From NCBI RefSeq assembly GCF_002975435.1, contig NZ_PCPT01000001.1:682001-746000 (forward strand): 64,000 bases of DNA, in the 5' to 3' direction. The notes under the pieces were generated by a model that did no database searches, was not told where the DNA came from, and saw nothing but the letters and a program-made list of their open reading frames with translations. Each line of letters starts with the position of its first letter. Positions within the stretch are counted from its first letter, which is position 1. The translations under genes were made by a program, and so were the position numbers. Below, piece after piece: positions 9,116 through 17,438 of the stretch. This stretch comes from Arthrobacter sp. MYb227. GTDB lineage: Bacteria > Actinomycetota > Actinomycetes > Actinomycetales > Micrococcaceae.

Positions 9116-10129
9116 ATGAGCACCGAGGCGGCTGCACGCATTGCTGAAGTGTACAAAGAGTACGCGGCGCACTGGTTTCATGGGCATAGCGAGCTCTATG
9201 TGCGGTGGGCCGATGGCGTGGCAGGTAACCGAGCGATTCTCAATCTTTTAGCGTCCATGCCCACGGCTAAGCAACAGCCAAATCTGCTCTTTGCCGCCAT
9301 AAGGTTCCTGGGCAGTGGGGATACCGAGTTTGAGGAAGCTGCCGCATTTATTGTCCAGCGCTGGCAACAGGTACGTGCAGTAATGCTCTCGCACAGCACC
9401 CAGACCAATGAGGCGGGCCGCTGCGCAACCCTGCTTCCGGTATTTTCCATGATTGCGCAGCAGGAGCAACGTCCCTTGGCACTGATCGAGGTCGGACCTT
9501 CGGCTGGATTGTGTTTGCTTCCGGACTTGTACTCGTATTCCTACGACGGTGCCTCCCCCATTGGTTCGGGTTCCCCGTTGCTCAAATGTGCAACATCCGG
9601 AAATCCACCGCTGCCCCTCTCTTTGCCGCAGCTTCTGTGGCGCGCGGGAGTCGATCTTAACCCGCTGGACGGGACGGACCCGGATACCATTCGATGGTTA
9701 CGTGCCCTTGTGTGGCCGGGAGAAACCAGCAGACTGGAACAACTCGACAAGGCCTTAGAAAGGCTCAACGACCTCAAAAATGGTGTTATTGAAAGTGCTG
9801 CCGGGATCCCTGATCTAATGACCGGGGATCTCAACGATCGGATTGCAAGCCTCGTGGCTGCCGTTCCTGCCGGTGCGGTTCCTGTGGTGTTCCATTCGGC
9901 CGTCTTGGCATATCTTGACCCGTCCGCGCGGCAACGTTTTGCCACGACTGTTTCGGGCTTGGACTGCCATTGGGTGTCGAACGAAAACTTTTTTATGGAC
10001 CTAGACGGAGATACCCAACAATCTTCAGCACTTGGCTTCTTCGTCCTTGCACTCAATGGGGTTCCGCTCGCGCACACGGGGCAGCACGGGGCCGAACTTC
10101 ATTGGATGACACAACAAGCAAGCACCTAG
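9116..10129 (+). CDS. DUF2332 family protein
   Basis: This 337-residue protein begins MSTEAAARIAEVYKEYAAHW, and the region YVRWADGVAGNRAILNLLAS is typical of DUF2332 proteins of Actinobacteria. The middle contains LIEVGPSAGLCLLPD, which resembles a nucleotide- or SAM-binding glycine loop. The fold may be methyltransferase-like, but function is unknown. The ATG at 9116 is chosen over an in-frame GTG at 9074 because a clear AGGAAGG lies just before it. It follows aroQ in the same orientation. Confidence 0.85.
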   Translation: MSTEAAARIAEVYKEYAAHWFHGHSELYVRWADGVAGNRAILNLLASMPTAKQQPNLLFAAIRFLGSGDTEFEEAAAFIVQRWQQVRAVMLSHSTQTNEAGRCATLLPVFSMIAQQEQRPLALIEVGPSAGLCLLPDLYSYSYDGASPIGSGSPLLKCATSGNPPLPLSLPQLLWRAGVDLNPLDGTDPDTIRWLRALVWPGETSRLEQLDKALERLNDLKNGVIESAAGIPDLMTGDLNDRIASLVAAVPAGAVPVVFHSAVLAYLDPSARQRFATTVSGLDCHWVSNENFFMDLDGDTQQSSALGFFVLALNGVPLAHTGQHGAELHWMTQQAST

Positions 10130-10278
10130 AAAATGAGTAACGTTCCCGCTCCGGAGCTCGTGAGCATTGAACGTATCGATCATCTGAGCATCTATGTGCG
10201 ACGTTCCACAGAACATAAGCAAGAACACTCCAACCCGCTAGGTGTTTAGCACTCTATGCGTTGGCCTTACTCAGCGGT

Positions 10279-11490
10279 TTAGTGCGGTGAGCAGGCCCCG
10301 GTTGGAACCGGTTCCGTGAAGATTGAAGCCTTGCTGAAGGCCTTATCGATTTCAGTCAGGGACAGTGCGTATCCCACTTGGGTGCCGCCCTTGGCCTTAG
10401 CGAAGATCATGCCAACAACGTTGCCCTTGGAATCCACAAGCGGTCCGCCCGAGTTTCCTTGTTCAACGTCACCTGCCAACTGGTAAATACGCAGTGGTGT
10501 AGGTTCTGCCCCATAGATGTTTTGGATCGAAATGGTGCTCAAGGATTCGATCACGGCCCCCATAGCCTTGAACGAGCCTCCGCCGGGGAAGCCAAGGAAT
10601 GCCGCAATATCTCCTCGGCCAAGCTCCCCACCGCGCACCAGCGGCTTCACGTCCAGTCCAGGAACATCTAAGACGGCAATGTCAGCGACCGAGTCAAAGT
10701 AGACGACCTTTGCCGAAAGCACATCTCCGTCTCGAGTGGTGACAGCGGGTTCGGTGATTCCAGAAACCACGTGGGCATTGGTCATGATGCGTTCCGGGGC
10801 AATGACAAATCCGGACCCCGATTGGTTAACGCCACAGGCGTATGCGGTACCAATAATCTTCACGACGGATTTAGCCGCAACGTTTACTTCATCGCTCAGC
10901 GAGGACTCTTCGGGAACTTCGGTTTCAAGTTGCGGCGCGAAGGGTTCTAGAAGTTCGGGGATCGTTTGACCCATCACAGTTGAACGAGCGGACTCGATAA
11001 AGTTTCGCACCGGTTCGGGCGTCCATTTTTCAATGTTTCCAATGACCTTGGAACTTGCTACCTGCTGGGTGACGAAGGGAATACCCATGGTGGCAGCGGA
11101 GAATGCGATCGCCGAAATCACCAAGGAAGCCATCACAGTGTTGGCAACACCGCCCAAAAGACGGTCAAATTTCTTCAGTACGGGGAAGTTCAGCCATAAG
11201 CGGATTCTTGCTCCAATGGCCATGCCGATGCCTTGGCCAATCAAAATGAAAACTACTCCGGCGGTAATAACCCAGAAGATTCTCCAGCCCGGATTTGATA
11301 CCCAGGTTGAGACCAACGGGATACCGAAGAACGCCGCAGTTCCACCGGCTAAGAAGCCAATAATCGCGCCAAGTGTGACAAAGAAGCCCTTACGTAGACC
11401 GGAAACTAAGAATCCGATCAACGAAATAATGAGCAAAAAATCCAGCCACGTCATTCCCCACATTACGTTTGGACTCCCACTCTCATACAT
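10279..11490 (-). CDS. marP: MarP-like membrane serine protease (CvpA domain plus trypsin-like domain)
   Basis: This 403-residue protein has a CvpA-like N-terminus with four membrane helices within about residues 13-140. A periplasmic chymotrypsin-fold protease follows, with triad residues visible as MTNAHVV (His about 240), SVADIAVLD (Asp about 270) and QGNSGGPLV (Ser about 347). In M. tuberculosis, MarP supports acid and oxidative-stress survival and cell-wall hydrolase processing. The gene is divergent from crp, a conserved arrangement in actinobacteria. The gene symbol is by family resemblance. Confidence 0.92.
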   Translation of the reverse strand: MYESGSPNVMWGMTWLDFLLIISLIGFLVSGLRKGFFVTLGAIIGFLAGGTAAFFGIPLVSTWVSNPGWRIFWVITAGVVFILIGQGIGMAIGARIRLWLNFPVLKKFDRLLGGVANTVMASLVISAIAFSAATMGIPFVTQQVASSKVIGNIEKWTPEPVRNFIESARSTVMGQTIPELLEPFAPQLETEVPEESSLSDEVNVAAKSVVKIIGTAYACGVNQSGSGFVIAPERIMTNAHVVSGITEPAVTTRDGDVLSAKVVYFDSVADIAVLDVPGLDVKPLVRGGELGRGDIAAFLGFPGGGSFKAMGAVIESLSTISIQNIYGAEPTPLRIYQLAGDVEQGNSGGPLVDSKGNVVGMIFAKAKGGTQVGYALSLTEIDKAFSKASIFTEPVPTGACSPH

Positions 11491-11669
11491 GCAGTACGCC
11501 TAAAAACGGCACCTAGGCCACTGGTCAACGACCCGAGTCTAACCGTCGTCTCTGACAGTTCCCCGCGATTCTAACCACATTTAGGGCAAAAACGCGTGTG
11601 GAAGCTGTCACATGGGCAATGTGTACGGCACAATTGGATTAGCGCTAAAGACAGTTGACAGGAGATTTT

Positions 11670-12347
11670 ATGGACATCGAGGTACTGCGCCGAGCACCAC
11701 TCTTCGCTTCATTGGGCGACGAGGTGTTCTCTGCATTGACTGAAGAACTAACTGAAGTGGACCTCTCACGAGGCGCTTCGGTCTTCCGCGAGGGAGACCA
11801 GGGCGATCAGCTCTACTTCATTGTTTCGGGCAAGATCAAGCTGGGCCGTACGTCTTCCGATGGTCGTGAAAACCTTATTGCGGTGCTCGGCCCCGGCGAG
11901 TTGTTCGGTGAAATGGCACTATTCGACCCGAGCCCACGCAACGCCACGGCAACGGCAGTCTCTGAGACTCGCCTTGCTGGCCTGCGTCACGAAAACCTTC
12001 GCAAGGTCATCAAGACCAGCCCGGAAGTTTCGGTTCAGTTGTTGCAGGCACTGGCTTCACGCTTGCGTCGCACCAACGAGTCGCTTGCCGACTTGGTCTT
12101 CTCTGACGTTCCGGGCCGTGTTGCCAAGGCTCTGTTGGATCTGGCCGACCGTTTCGGTCGCCCGGCCACCGACGGCATCTTGGTTGCCCACGAACTGACT
12201 CAGGAAGAACTAGCCCAGCTGGTTGGCGCTTCGCGCGAAACCGTGAACAAGGCACTTGCCGAGTTCGTACAGCGTGGCTGGTTGCGTCTTGAAGCACGCG
12301 CAGTGGTGATTTTGGACATTCAGCGTTTGCGCCAGCGCTCACGCTAA
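11670..12347 (+). CDS. crp: Crp/Fnr-family cAMP-type transcription regulator (GlxR-like)
   Basis: This 225-residue regulator has an N-terminal cyclic-nucleotide domain containing GELFGEMALFDPSPRNATAT, which holds the Glu and Arg that bind cAMP in this family. The C-terminal winged helix includes ELTQEELAQLVGASRETVNK. Length and sequence are those of the GlxR/Cmr/Rv3676 group, global regulators of carbon metabolism. The ATG at 11670 follows a good AGGAG; an upstream in-frame ATG at 11655 has none. A perfect hairpin terminates the gene against the convergent Nudix gene. Confidence 0.95.
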   Translation: MDIEVLRRAPLFASLGDEVFSALTEELTEVDLSRGASVFREGDQGDQLYFIVSGKIKLGRTSSDGRENLIAVLGPGELFGEMALFDPSPRNATATAVSETRLAGLRHENLRKVIKTSPEVSVQLLQALASRLRRTNESLADLVFSDVPGRVAKALLDLADRFGRPATDGILVAHELTQEELAQLVGASRETVNKALAEFVQRGWLRLEARAVVILDIQRLRQRSR

Positions 12348-12361
12348 GCTCCACGGTACGT

Positions 12362-12408
12362 AAGTAGGGCGGTGTATCTAGGGAAAACCTAGAAACACCG
12401 CCCTACTT
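12362..12408. terminator. Bidirectional terminator between crp and Nudix gene
   Basis: A long hairpin has outer arms AAGTAGGGCGGTGT and ACACCGCCCTACTT, an inner stem TCTAGG/CCTAGA with one A-A mismatch, and a GAAAA loop. It lies between two convergent genes (stop of crp at 12347, stop of Nudix at 12435). Confidence 0.8.
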
Positions 12409-12434
12409 CGTTAAAACCCTGTTTGCGCTATCGC

Positions 12435-13424
12435 TTAGCGCCCGCGACCCCCTCCGCCGCCTTCGGCAGCAGTGGTGGTTGTGACGTCAAGGAAAAAGTC
12501 CTCACCAACCCGGACCAATTCCGGATGATAGCTTTTCAATTCACGGCGCACCGATAGGTAAGCGACAGTGCCACGCGTTGAGGCAATCTTTTCTAAGATC
12601 ACTTCTACCGCTGGGGTTGTGATCATGCTCAAAGGCAGCCCCACGGTGTCTATTGCTCCCACGCTGTCCCCCAGTACATGGGTGTCCCGCGCCCCGAGGA
12701 TCTCTGAGGCAACGAGCCATCCTGCCCACTGGCCTTTGCCTTGCAACAGCGAAGGTTCCTGGCGCACCGGCAAGGCAGCTGCAAAGTAACGAGTATCAAA
12801 CCTGCGCAAAGCGAAGTTTGGGGAAATCCAATGCGAAAGAGGGCGCAACAAATCCGTACGTAACCCCAGACCACGCTTGGTCAACACATCAATGAAGTTC
12901 TTATCCTGGCCGGCAACTGCTTCACGAACCGTCATCCAATCTTCATTGACGCAATTTTCTATCACCGAAAGTTCGTCGGTTCCCGCAAGGAGTACTCCGG
13001 TTTCTTCAAAGAGTTCGCGGATCGCACAGACAATGTGGGCGCGGACTAATCGTTGATCAAGGATGCCAAGGCGCTTTGACCAATCGGAAAGGCTAGGCCC
13101 GTACCAAGGAATACCTTCTTCATCATCGATTTCTAGGCTGCCACCGGGAAATGCGACACTCCCGAGCGGTGAACCGCCTTTTCGATAACCCAGATAGGTT
13201 TCCACACCGTTTGGGGAGTCCCTGATGAGCACCACCGAAGAGGCCCTGCGAGCTGCTCGCGGGGTGCGGCTGCCATAGGTAACCCAATTTTCCGCTGCAT
13301 CTCGTTGCTCGGGCGGCAACGGAAAAAGCCTGCGCAAAAGCCCCGTGGCCGGGCTCAGCGATTTAATCACTGGAACACCGTTCACGGGGCCATTTGCTTC
13401 GTGCTGGTTATTCAAACTCTGCAA
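12435..13424 (-). CDS. Nudix hydrolase with split Nudix box
   Basis: This 329-residue protein has VAFPGGSLEIDDEEG, then about 35 residues later AIRELFEETGVLLAG. The Nudix box therefore has an insertion between the Gly and REXXEE parts, as in NUDT19/RP2-like hydrolases. Substrate is unknown; CoA-type nucleotides are one possibility for that group. The C-terminus is Gly-rich. The TTG start at 13424 overlaps the ridA stop by 17 bases; GTG at 13385 is an alternative start and would leave a 22-base gap. It follows ridA in the same direction. Confidence 0.82.
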   Translation of the reverse strand: MQSLNNQHEANGPVNGVPVIKSLSPATGLLRRLFPLPPEQRDAAENWVTYGSRTPRAARRASSVVLIRDSPNGVETYLGYRKGGSPLGSVAFPGGSLEIDDEEGIPWYGPSLSDWSKRLGILDQRLVRAHIVCAIRELFEETGVLLAGTDELSVIENCVNEDWMTVREAVAGQDKNFIDVLTKRGLGLRTDLLRPLSHWISPNFALRRFDTRYFAAALPVRQEPSLLQGKGQWAGWLVASEILGARDTHVLGDSVGAIDTVGLPLSMITTPAVEVILEKIASTRGTVAYLSVRRELKSYHPELVRVGEDFFLDVTTTTAAEGGGGGRGR

Positions 13425-13884
13425 TCAGTTCAACTTCAACCGGCGCATCAAGTGGCAATGCCGCTACGCCCACGGCGGAGCGAGCATGAATGCCCTTATC
13501 GCCCAGGACCGCGCCAAGGAACTCGGAAGCTCCGTTGATGACAACCGGCTGGCCCGTGAAGGAAGGATCGGAGGCCACGAAGCCAACAACCTTGACGATA
13601 CGGGTGATGCGATCAAGGTTACCGATTTCGGCCTTGATTGCAGCCAACGCATTTAGTGCGCATGCCTGAGCCTGACCGGCAGCGGTTTCGGCCGAAACTG
13701 CGGCTCCAACCTTTCCTGTCGCTGTGAGTTCCCCGTTAATAAACGGCAGCTGACCGGAAGTGTAAATCAGGTTTCCTGTCACCATGGCTGGGACGTAGGC
13801 TGCGACAGGTGCTGCGACTGCTGGCAGCTCGTAACCAAGCTCCGCTAACCGAGCTTCGATTGCTGAAATTCTCTGTTCTTGCAT
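13408..13884 (-). CDS. RidA-family enamine/imine deaminase
   Basis: This 158-residue YjgF/YER057c-fold protein contains NLIYTSGQLPF near the N-terminus. The C-terminus has HARSAVGVAALPLDAPVEVE, where the Arg and Glu line the trimer-interface pocket. Family members hydrolyse reactive enamines and imines such as 2-aminoacrylate. The N-terminal 27 residues, MQEQRISAIEARLAELGYEL and on, mark the longer actinobacterial subgroup. It lies between the DUF4177 gene and the Nudix gene, probably one transcript. Confidence 0.9.
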   Translation of the reverse strand: MQEQRISAIEARLAELGYELPAVAAPVAAYVPAMVTGNLIYTSGQLPFINGELTATGKVGAAVSAETAAGQAQACALNALAAIKAEIGNLDRITRIVKVVGFVASDPSFTGQPVVINGASEFLGAVLGDKGIHARSAVGVAALPLDAPVEVELIAEFE

Positions 13885-13905
13885 GGGTATATCTCGTTTC
13901 TGTGC

Positions 13906-14061
13906 TTAGGCCTTGGGGCGCTTAAGGTAGGCCACTGGTGCATTTCCGTTTGGTCCGGGGACGACTGCAACAAGCTCCCAGCCGTCGTCTCCCCACTGGT
14001 CCAGAATCTGCTTTGTGGCGTGAATAATTAGCGGTAAAGTCGCGTACTCCCATTTGGTCAT
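13906..14061 (-). CDS. Small DUF4177-like protein
   Basis: This 51-residue protein begins MTKWEYATLPLIIHATKQIL and contains DQWGDDGWELVAVVPGP, typical of DUF4177. The ATG at 14061 is chosen although the frame is open further upstream, because the upstream part is antisense to the PBP gene and has no homologous character. The family is usually found next to RidA and a class A PBP in Micrococcaceae. Function is unknown. Confidence 0.8.
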   Translation of the reverse strand: MTKWEYATLPLIIHATKQILDQWGDDGWELVAVVPGPNGNAPVAYLKRPKA

Positions 14062-14098
14062 AACCGATACGTTAGCGCGTCCTTGTAAACTAGTCTGC

Positions 14099-16393
14099 AT
14101 GGCAGCTAAGAAATCTCCTTTTTTTGACACGGCTACCACCCTCGGCAAGATCGTTGCCTTCTTTGGGGTGAGCGCTTTATGTGGCGTCCTTGCGGCGGGA
14201 CTTATGATCCCCGTCGCTTCATTTGCCGGCACTGGCGCGAAGGCGGCGGGCGAGATCTTTGACGCCCTTCCTGCCAATTTCAAGGAAGAGGCGATTTCCG
14301 AACCGTCGAAGGTCTTGGCAGCGGATGGCACCACGCTTGCCACGTTTTATGCCGAAAATCGCCAACCCGTTAAGTTGGACCAGATTTCCCCGATCATGCG
14401 CAAGGCGATCGTCTCGATCGAAGATGAACGATTCTATGAGCATAACGGCGTTGATATGCGTGGAATTTTGCGTGCCGCGGTTAATAACTTCACTTCGTCA
14501 TCCCAACAGGGCGCTTCGACGTTGACCCAGCAGTACGTCAATAACCTGCTGATCAATTCGGCCTCCATCAATGGAGTCGATAAGTCCGAAATCACCTTTT
14601 CGGGAACCAAAGATCTAGCTGATAAAGCACGCGAAGCTAAGCTTGCCATTTCAATTGAGAAGAAAATGTCTAAGGACGAAATCCTTGAGGGCTACCTCAA
14701 CCTCGTTCTTTTCTCTGGCCGAAACTATGGAATTCAGGCTGCTGCCCAACGCTTCTTCTCGGTTGATGCCAAAGATCTAAACATTCAACAGTCGGCAATG
14801 CTTGCCGGTATGGTTCAGCTGCCTACCGCTTACAATCCCGAGCTGTATCCGGAACGCACACTCAAGCGACGTAACACGGTGCTCGCCCAAATGCTACGTA
14901 CCGGTGCCATCACTCAGGCCGAATATGACAAGGCAGTAAAAACCGACCTTGGGATCAAGCCCACCAACGTCAAGTCCGGGTGCATCGCTGCAGGTGACAA
15001 TGCTTACTTCTGCGACTATGTAACACGACTGATCACCACGAATGATACTTTCGGCAAGACCAAGAAGGACCGAGAGAATCTGCTGTACCGCGGCGGTCTG
15101 ACGATCAAGACAACATTGAACGCCGATCTGAACAAGAAGGCGGCAAGGGACGCCCGTAAGTCAATCGATCCATTGGCAAAGTCCAATACCGACGTGTTCT
15201 CCTCCCTTGTATCAGTTGAACCAGGGACCGGAAATATTCTAACCATGGCTCAGAACACCACTTACGATCCTGAGAAAAAACTCGGAAATACAGTACTGAA
15301 CTTCGCTGTAGAAAAGTCATTGGGCGGGGCAGGTGGCTTCCAGGGCGGTTCAACGATGAAGCCATACACAACGCTTGCGTGGTTGCACGAAGGCCACAAT
15401 ATGTACGACACGATCAATGCAAAGAAGGAAACCTTTACTTCTTCTGATCGCTGGAAGGCTTCTTGCTTGCCGGGCGGTGCAACACGAATCGGTGGCACCT
15501 GGACACCAAAAAACGCTTCACCTGGTTTCTATCGGCCGATGACCGTAGATACTGGCCTTTACTGGTCAATTAACACTGCGACTATTCAGGAAGCCAAACG
15601 AGTAGATCTCTGCAACATCACCGATTACATCAATAAGCTCGGCGTCAAGGATCAGGAAGCCGGCGAAGGCCTCACTCCCGCAGATTTCAAGCCAACAGCT
15701 CCAGCTTTTGTCATTGGGTCTTCAAAGATCACGCCGCTTTCACAAGCAGCAGCATTTGCTGCGTTCGCAAATAAGGGTGAGTACTGCGAACCTCGTGCGC
15801 TGACTTCAGTAACCGACAGAGCTGGCAACAACTATAAAGTCAAGAAGGAAACCTGCAGCCAACAAGTTGACTCACAGATTGTTGCTGACTTGAACGGCAC
15901 TCTAAAAAAGATCGCGACAAACCGTGTTTCTAAGGGCCGCGTTGCCGGTCCAATTGCTGGCAAAACTGGCACTAACGACTACTCCACCTCAACTTGGTTT
16001 GTTGGTTATTCAACTGGCATTTCGACGGCGTCATGGGTCGGTCGTGTAAACAGCCAGGCAGCCGAAAAGAAGAACACGCTTCAAAGCAGCATGATCAATA
16101 ACAAACGTGCTCCTTACGCAGTAGATTCCTCAACCTACGCTGCCCCTCTGTGGGTGAACTTCATGGAAGAAGCAGTCTTGCAATACGAGCGCAAGTCATT
16201 CGGCTCTGCAAAGTCGGCACCAAAGCCTAAGGCTGAGCCGAAGTCCGAGGATTCCAGCTCGAAGTCAGATTCAAAGTCGGACTCGAAGTCGAAGTCCGAT
16301 TCGAAATCTAAGTCGGACTCAAAATCGAAGTCTAAGTCGGATTCGAAGCCGGCTAAGAAGGAACCAGCCAAGCCGAAGAAGAGTGATGACTAA
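14099..16393 (+). CDS. Class A penicillin-binding protein (glycosyltransferase/transpeptidase)
   Basis: This 764-residue bifunctional enzyme polymerises lipid II and crosslinks peptides outside the membrane. One N-terminal membrane helix (about 15-42) precedes the GT51 domain with IEDERFYEHNGVD (about 107). The transpeptidase motifs are GSTMKP (SxxK, about 416), SINTAT (SxN, about 490) and KTGTN (about 621). The tail, about 705-764, is a low-complexity Ser-Asp-Lys repeat ending in Lys/Pro. The start at ATG 14099 begins MAAKKSPFF; ribosome site weak. The stop overlaps the next gene by 11 bases. It is ponA-like. Confidence 0.95.
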   Translation: MAAKKSPFFDTATTLGKIVAFFGVSALCGVLAAGLMIPVASFAGTGAKAAGEIFDALPANFKEEAISEPSKVLAADGTTLATFYAENRQPVKLDQISPIMRKAIVSIEDERFYEHNGVDMRGILRAAVNNFTSSSQQGASTLTQQYVNNLLINSASINGVDKSEITFSGTKDLADKAREAKLAISIEKKMSKDEILEGYLNLVLFSGRNYGIQAAAQRFFSVDAKDLNIQQSAMLAGMVQLPTAYNPELYPERTLKRRNTVLAQMLRTGAITQAEYDKAVKTDLGIKPTNVKSGCIAAGDNAYFCDYVTRLITTNDTFGKTKKDRENLLYRGGLTIKTTLNADLNKKAARDARKSIDPLAKSNTDVFSSLVSVEPGTGNILTMAQNTTYDPEKKLGNTVLNFAVEKSLGGAGGFQGGSTMKPYTTLAWLHEGHNMYDTINAKKETFTSSDRWKASCLPGGATRIGGTWTPKNASPGFYRPMTVDTGLYWSINTATIQEAKRVDLCNITDYINKLGVKDQEAGEGLTPADFKPTAPAFVIGSSKITPLSQAAAFAAFANKGEYCEPRALTSVTDRAGNNYKVKKETCSQQVDSQIVADLNGTLKKIATNRVSKGRVAGPIAGKTGTNDYSTSTWFVGYSTGISTASWVGRVNSQAAEKKNTLQSSMINNKRAPYAVDSSTYAAPLWVNFMEEAVLQYERKSFGSAKSAPKPKAEPKSEDSSSKSDSKSDSKSKSDSKSKSDSKSKSKSDSKPAKKEPAKPKKSDD

Positions 16394-17348
16394 ATTGGCG
16401 GATACACATCGCCTAGCCGAAGCGGCTTCACGCACCTTGCGTGGGGCCGCTTTGGCGGTAGGTGCCACAGTTGCCGGAGCCGGAGCACTCATTGGTTACG
16501 GGATGAGCGAGGCCACACGTTTTGGGCTCCGTGAAGAGTCGTTGCCGATACTCCCCGCAGGCTCGAGCCCGATCAGGGTCTTGCATATCTCGGATATCCA
16601 TATGGCTCCCAATCAGGAGCTCAAGCGCAGGTGGTTGCACTCGCTTGCGGATCTAAAGCCTGATCTGGTGATCAACACCGGCGACAATCTCGGCCATCTT
16701 GAAGGCTTAGATTCCTTGCTTGAGGCTTTGAAGCCGTTGATGGCTTTCCCCGGCGCCTTCGTGCCTGGCTCAAATTGCTACTTTGGACCTCGTCCCAAGA
16801 ATCCGCTGCGCTACCTAACCAAACGAACCGACGTTCCACGCAACTCACCTAAATACAAGCTGCCGTGGGAACAGATGCATGCAGCCTTTGGTGCTTCCGG
16901 ATGGATCAATATGACCAACCGCAACTATTCGATGCCACTGCACGGAACCCGCCTAGATTTCACCGGGGTCGATGATCCACACCTTGAATTGGATCGTTTT
17001 GCTGGGTGGCCAGCCGGCTCGGCAACCTCCGATCAGGCACCGCACCTTCGCATAGCGCTAACCCATGCCCCTTACCAACGCACTCTTGATGCGTTCACCG
17101 GGGCCGGAGCAGATATCATTCTTGCCGGCCATACCCATGGCGGACAGGTGTGTATTCCTGGGTATGGAGCACTGGTGAGTAACTGCGATCTACCCACGTG
17201 GCGTGCCCGCGGATTGACCTACTGGGATTTTGAGGGACGCACGGCTCCGCTGAATGTTTCGGCCGGAATCGGAACTTCACGCTTTGCGCCAATCCGTATT
17301 GCTTGCCCACCCGAAGCAATTTTGCTGACGCTGACCGCCAAAGCATAA
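16383..17348 (+). CDS. Membrane-anchored calcineurin-like metallophosphoesterase
   Basis: This 321-residue protein has one N-terminal hydrophobic segment (about 20-40). The dimetal phosphoesterase motifs follow: HISDIHMAPNQ, NTGDNLGHLEG and LAGHTHGGQVCIPG. The GN(E/C) part reads PGSNCY. The substrate is unknown; related YkuE/YaeI proteins act on lipid-linked phosphates such as UDP-diacylglucosamine or teichoic precursors. It starts at GTG 16383 (or ATG 16386), overlapping the PBP stop, so the two are co-translated and probably both act on the envelope. Confidence 0.9.
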   Translation: MMTKLADTHRLAEAASRTLRGAALAVGATVAGAGALIGYGMSEATRFGLREESLPILPAGSSPIRVLHISDIHMAPNQELKRRWLHSLADLKPDLVINTGDNLGHLEGLDSLLEALKPLMAFPGAFVPGSNCYFGPRPKNPLRYLTKRTDVPRNSPKYKLPWEQMHAAFGASGWINMTNRNYSMPLHGTRLDFTGVDDPHLELDRFAGWPAGSATSDQAPHLRIALTHAPYQRTLDAFTGAGADIILAGHTHGGQVCIPGYGALVSNCDLPTWRARGLTYWDFEGRTAPLNVSAGIGTSRFAPIRIACPPEAILLTLTAKA

Positions 17349-17438
17349 CGAGCTTCCGACTCCGATTGAATAATCCCAACCACGCACTGTAACGTAACTG
17401 TTGTTCGGTGATGATGAGGTTGGAGCGGGGTCGGAAAC

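Noticed and set aside
10246-10254. TTAGCACTC, half of a CIRCE element
   Set aside because: No matching GAGTGCTAA half follows at the right distance and no chaperonin gene is adjacent.
13906-14343. Longer 145-codon version of the DUF4177 frame
   Set aside because: The extra N-terminal part is antisense to the start of the PBP gene and lacks family character; the 51-residue start at 14061 fits the family.
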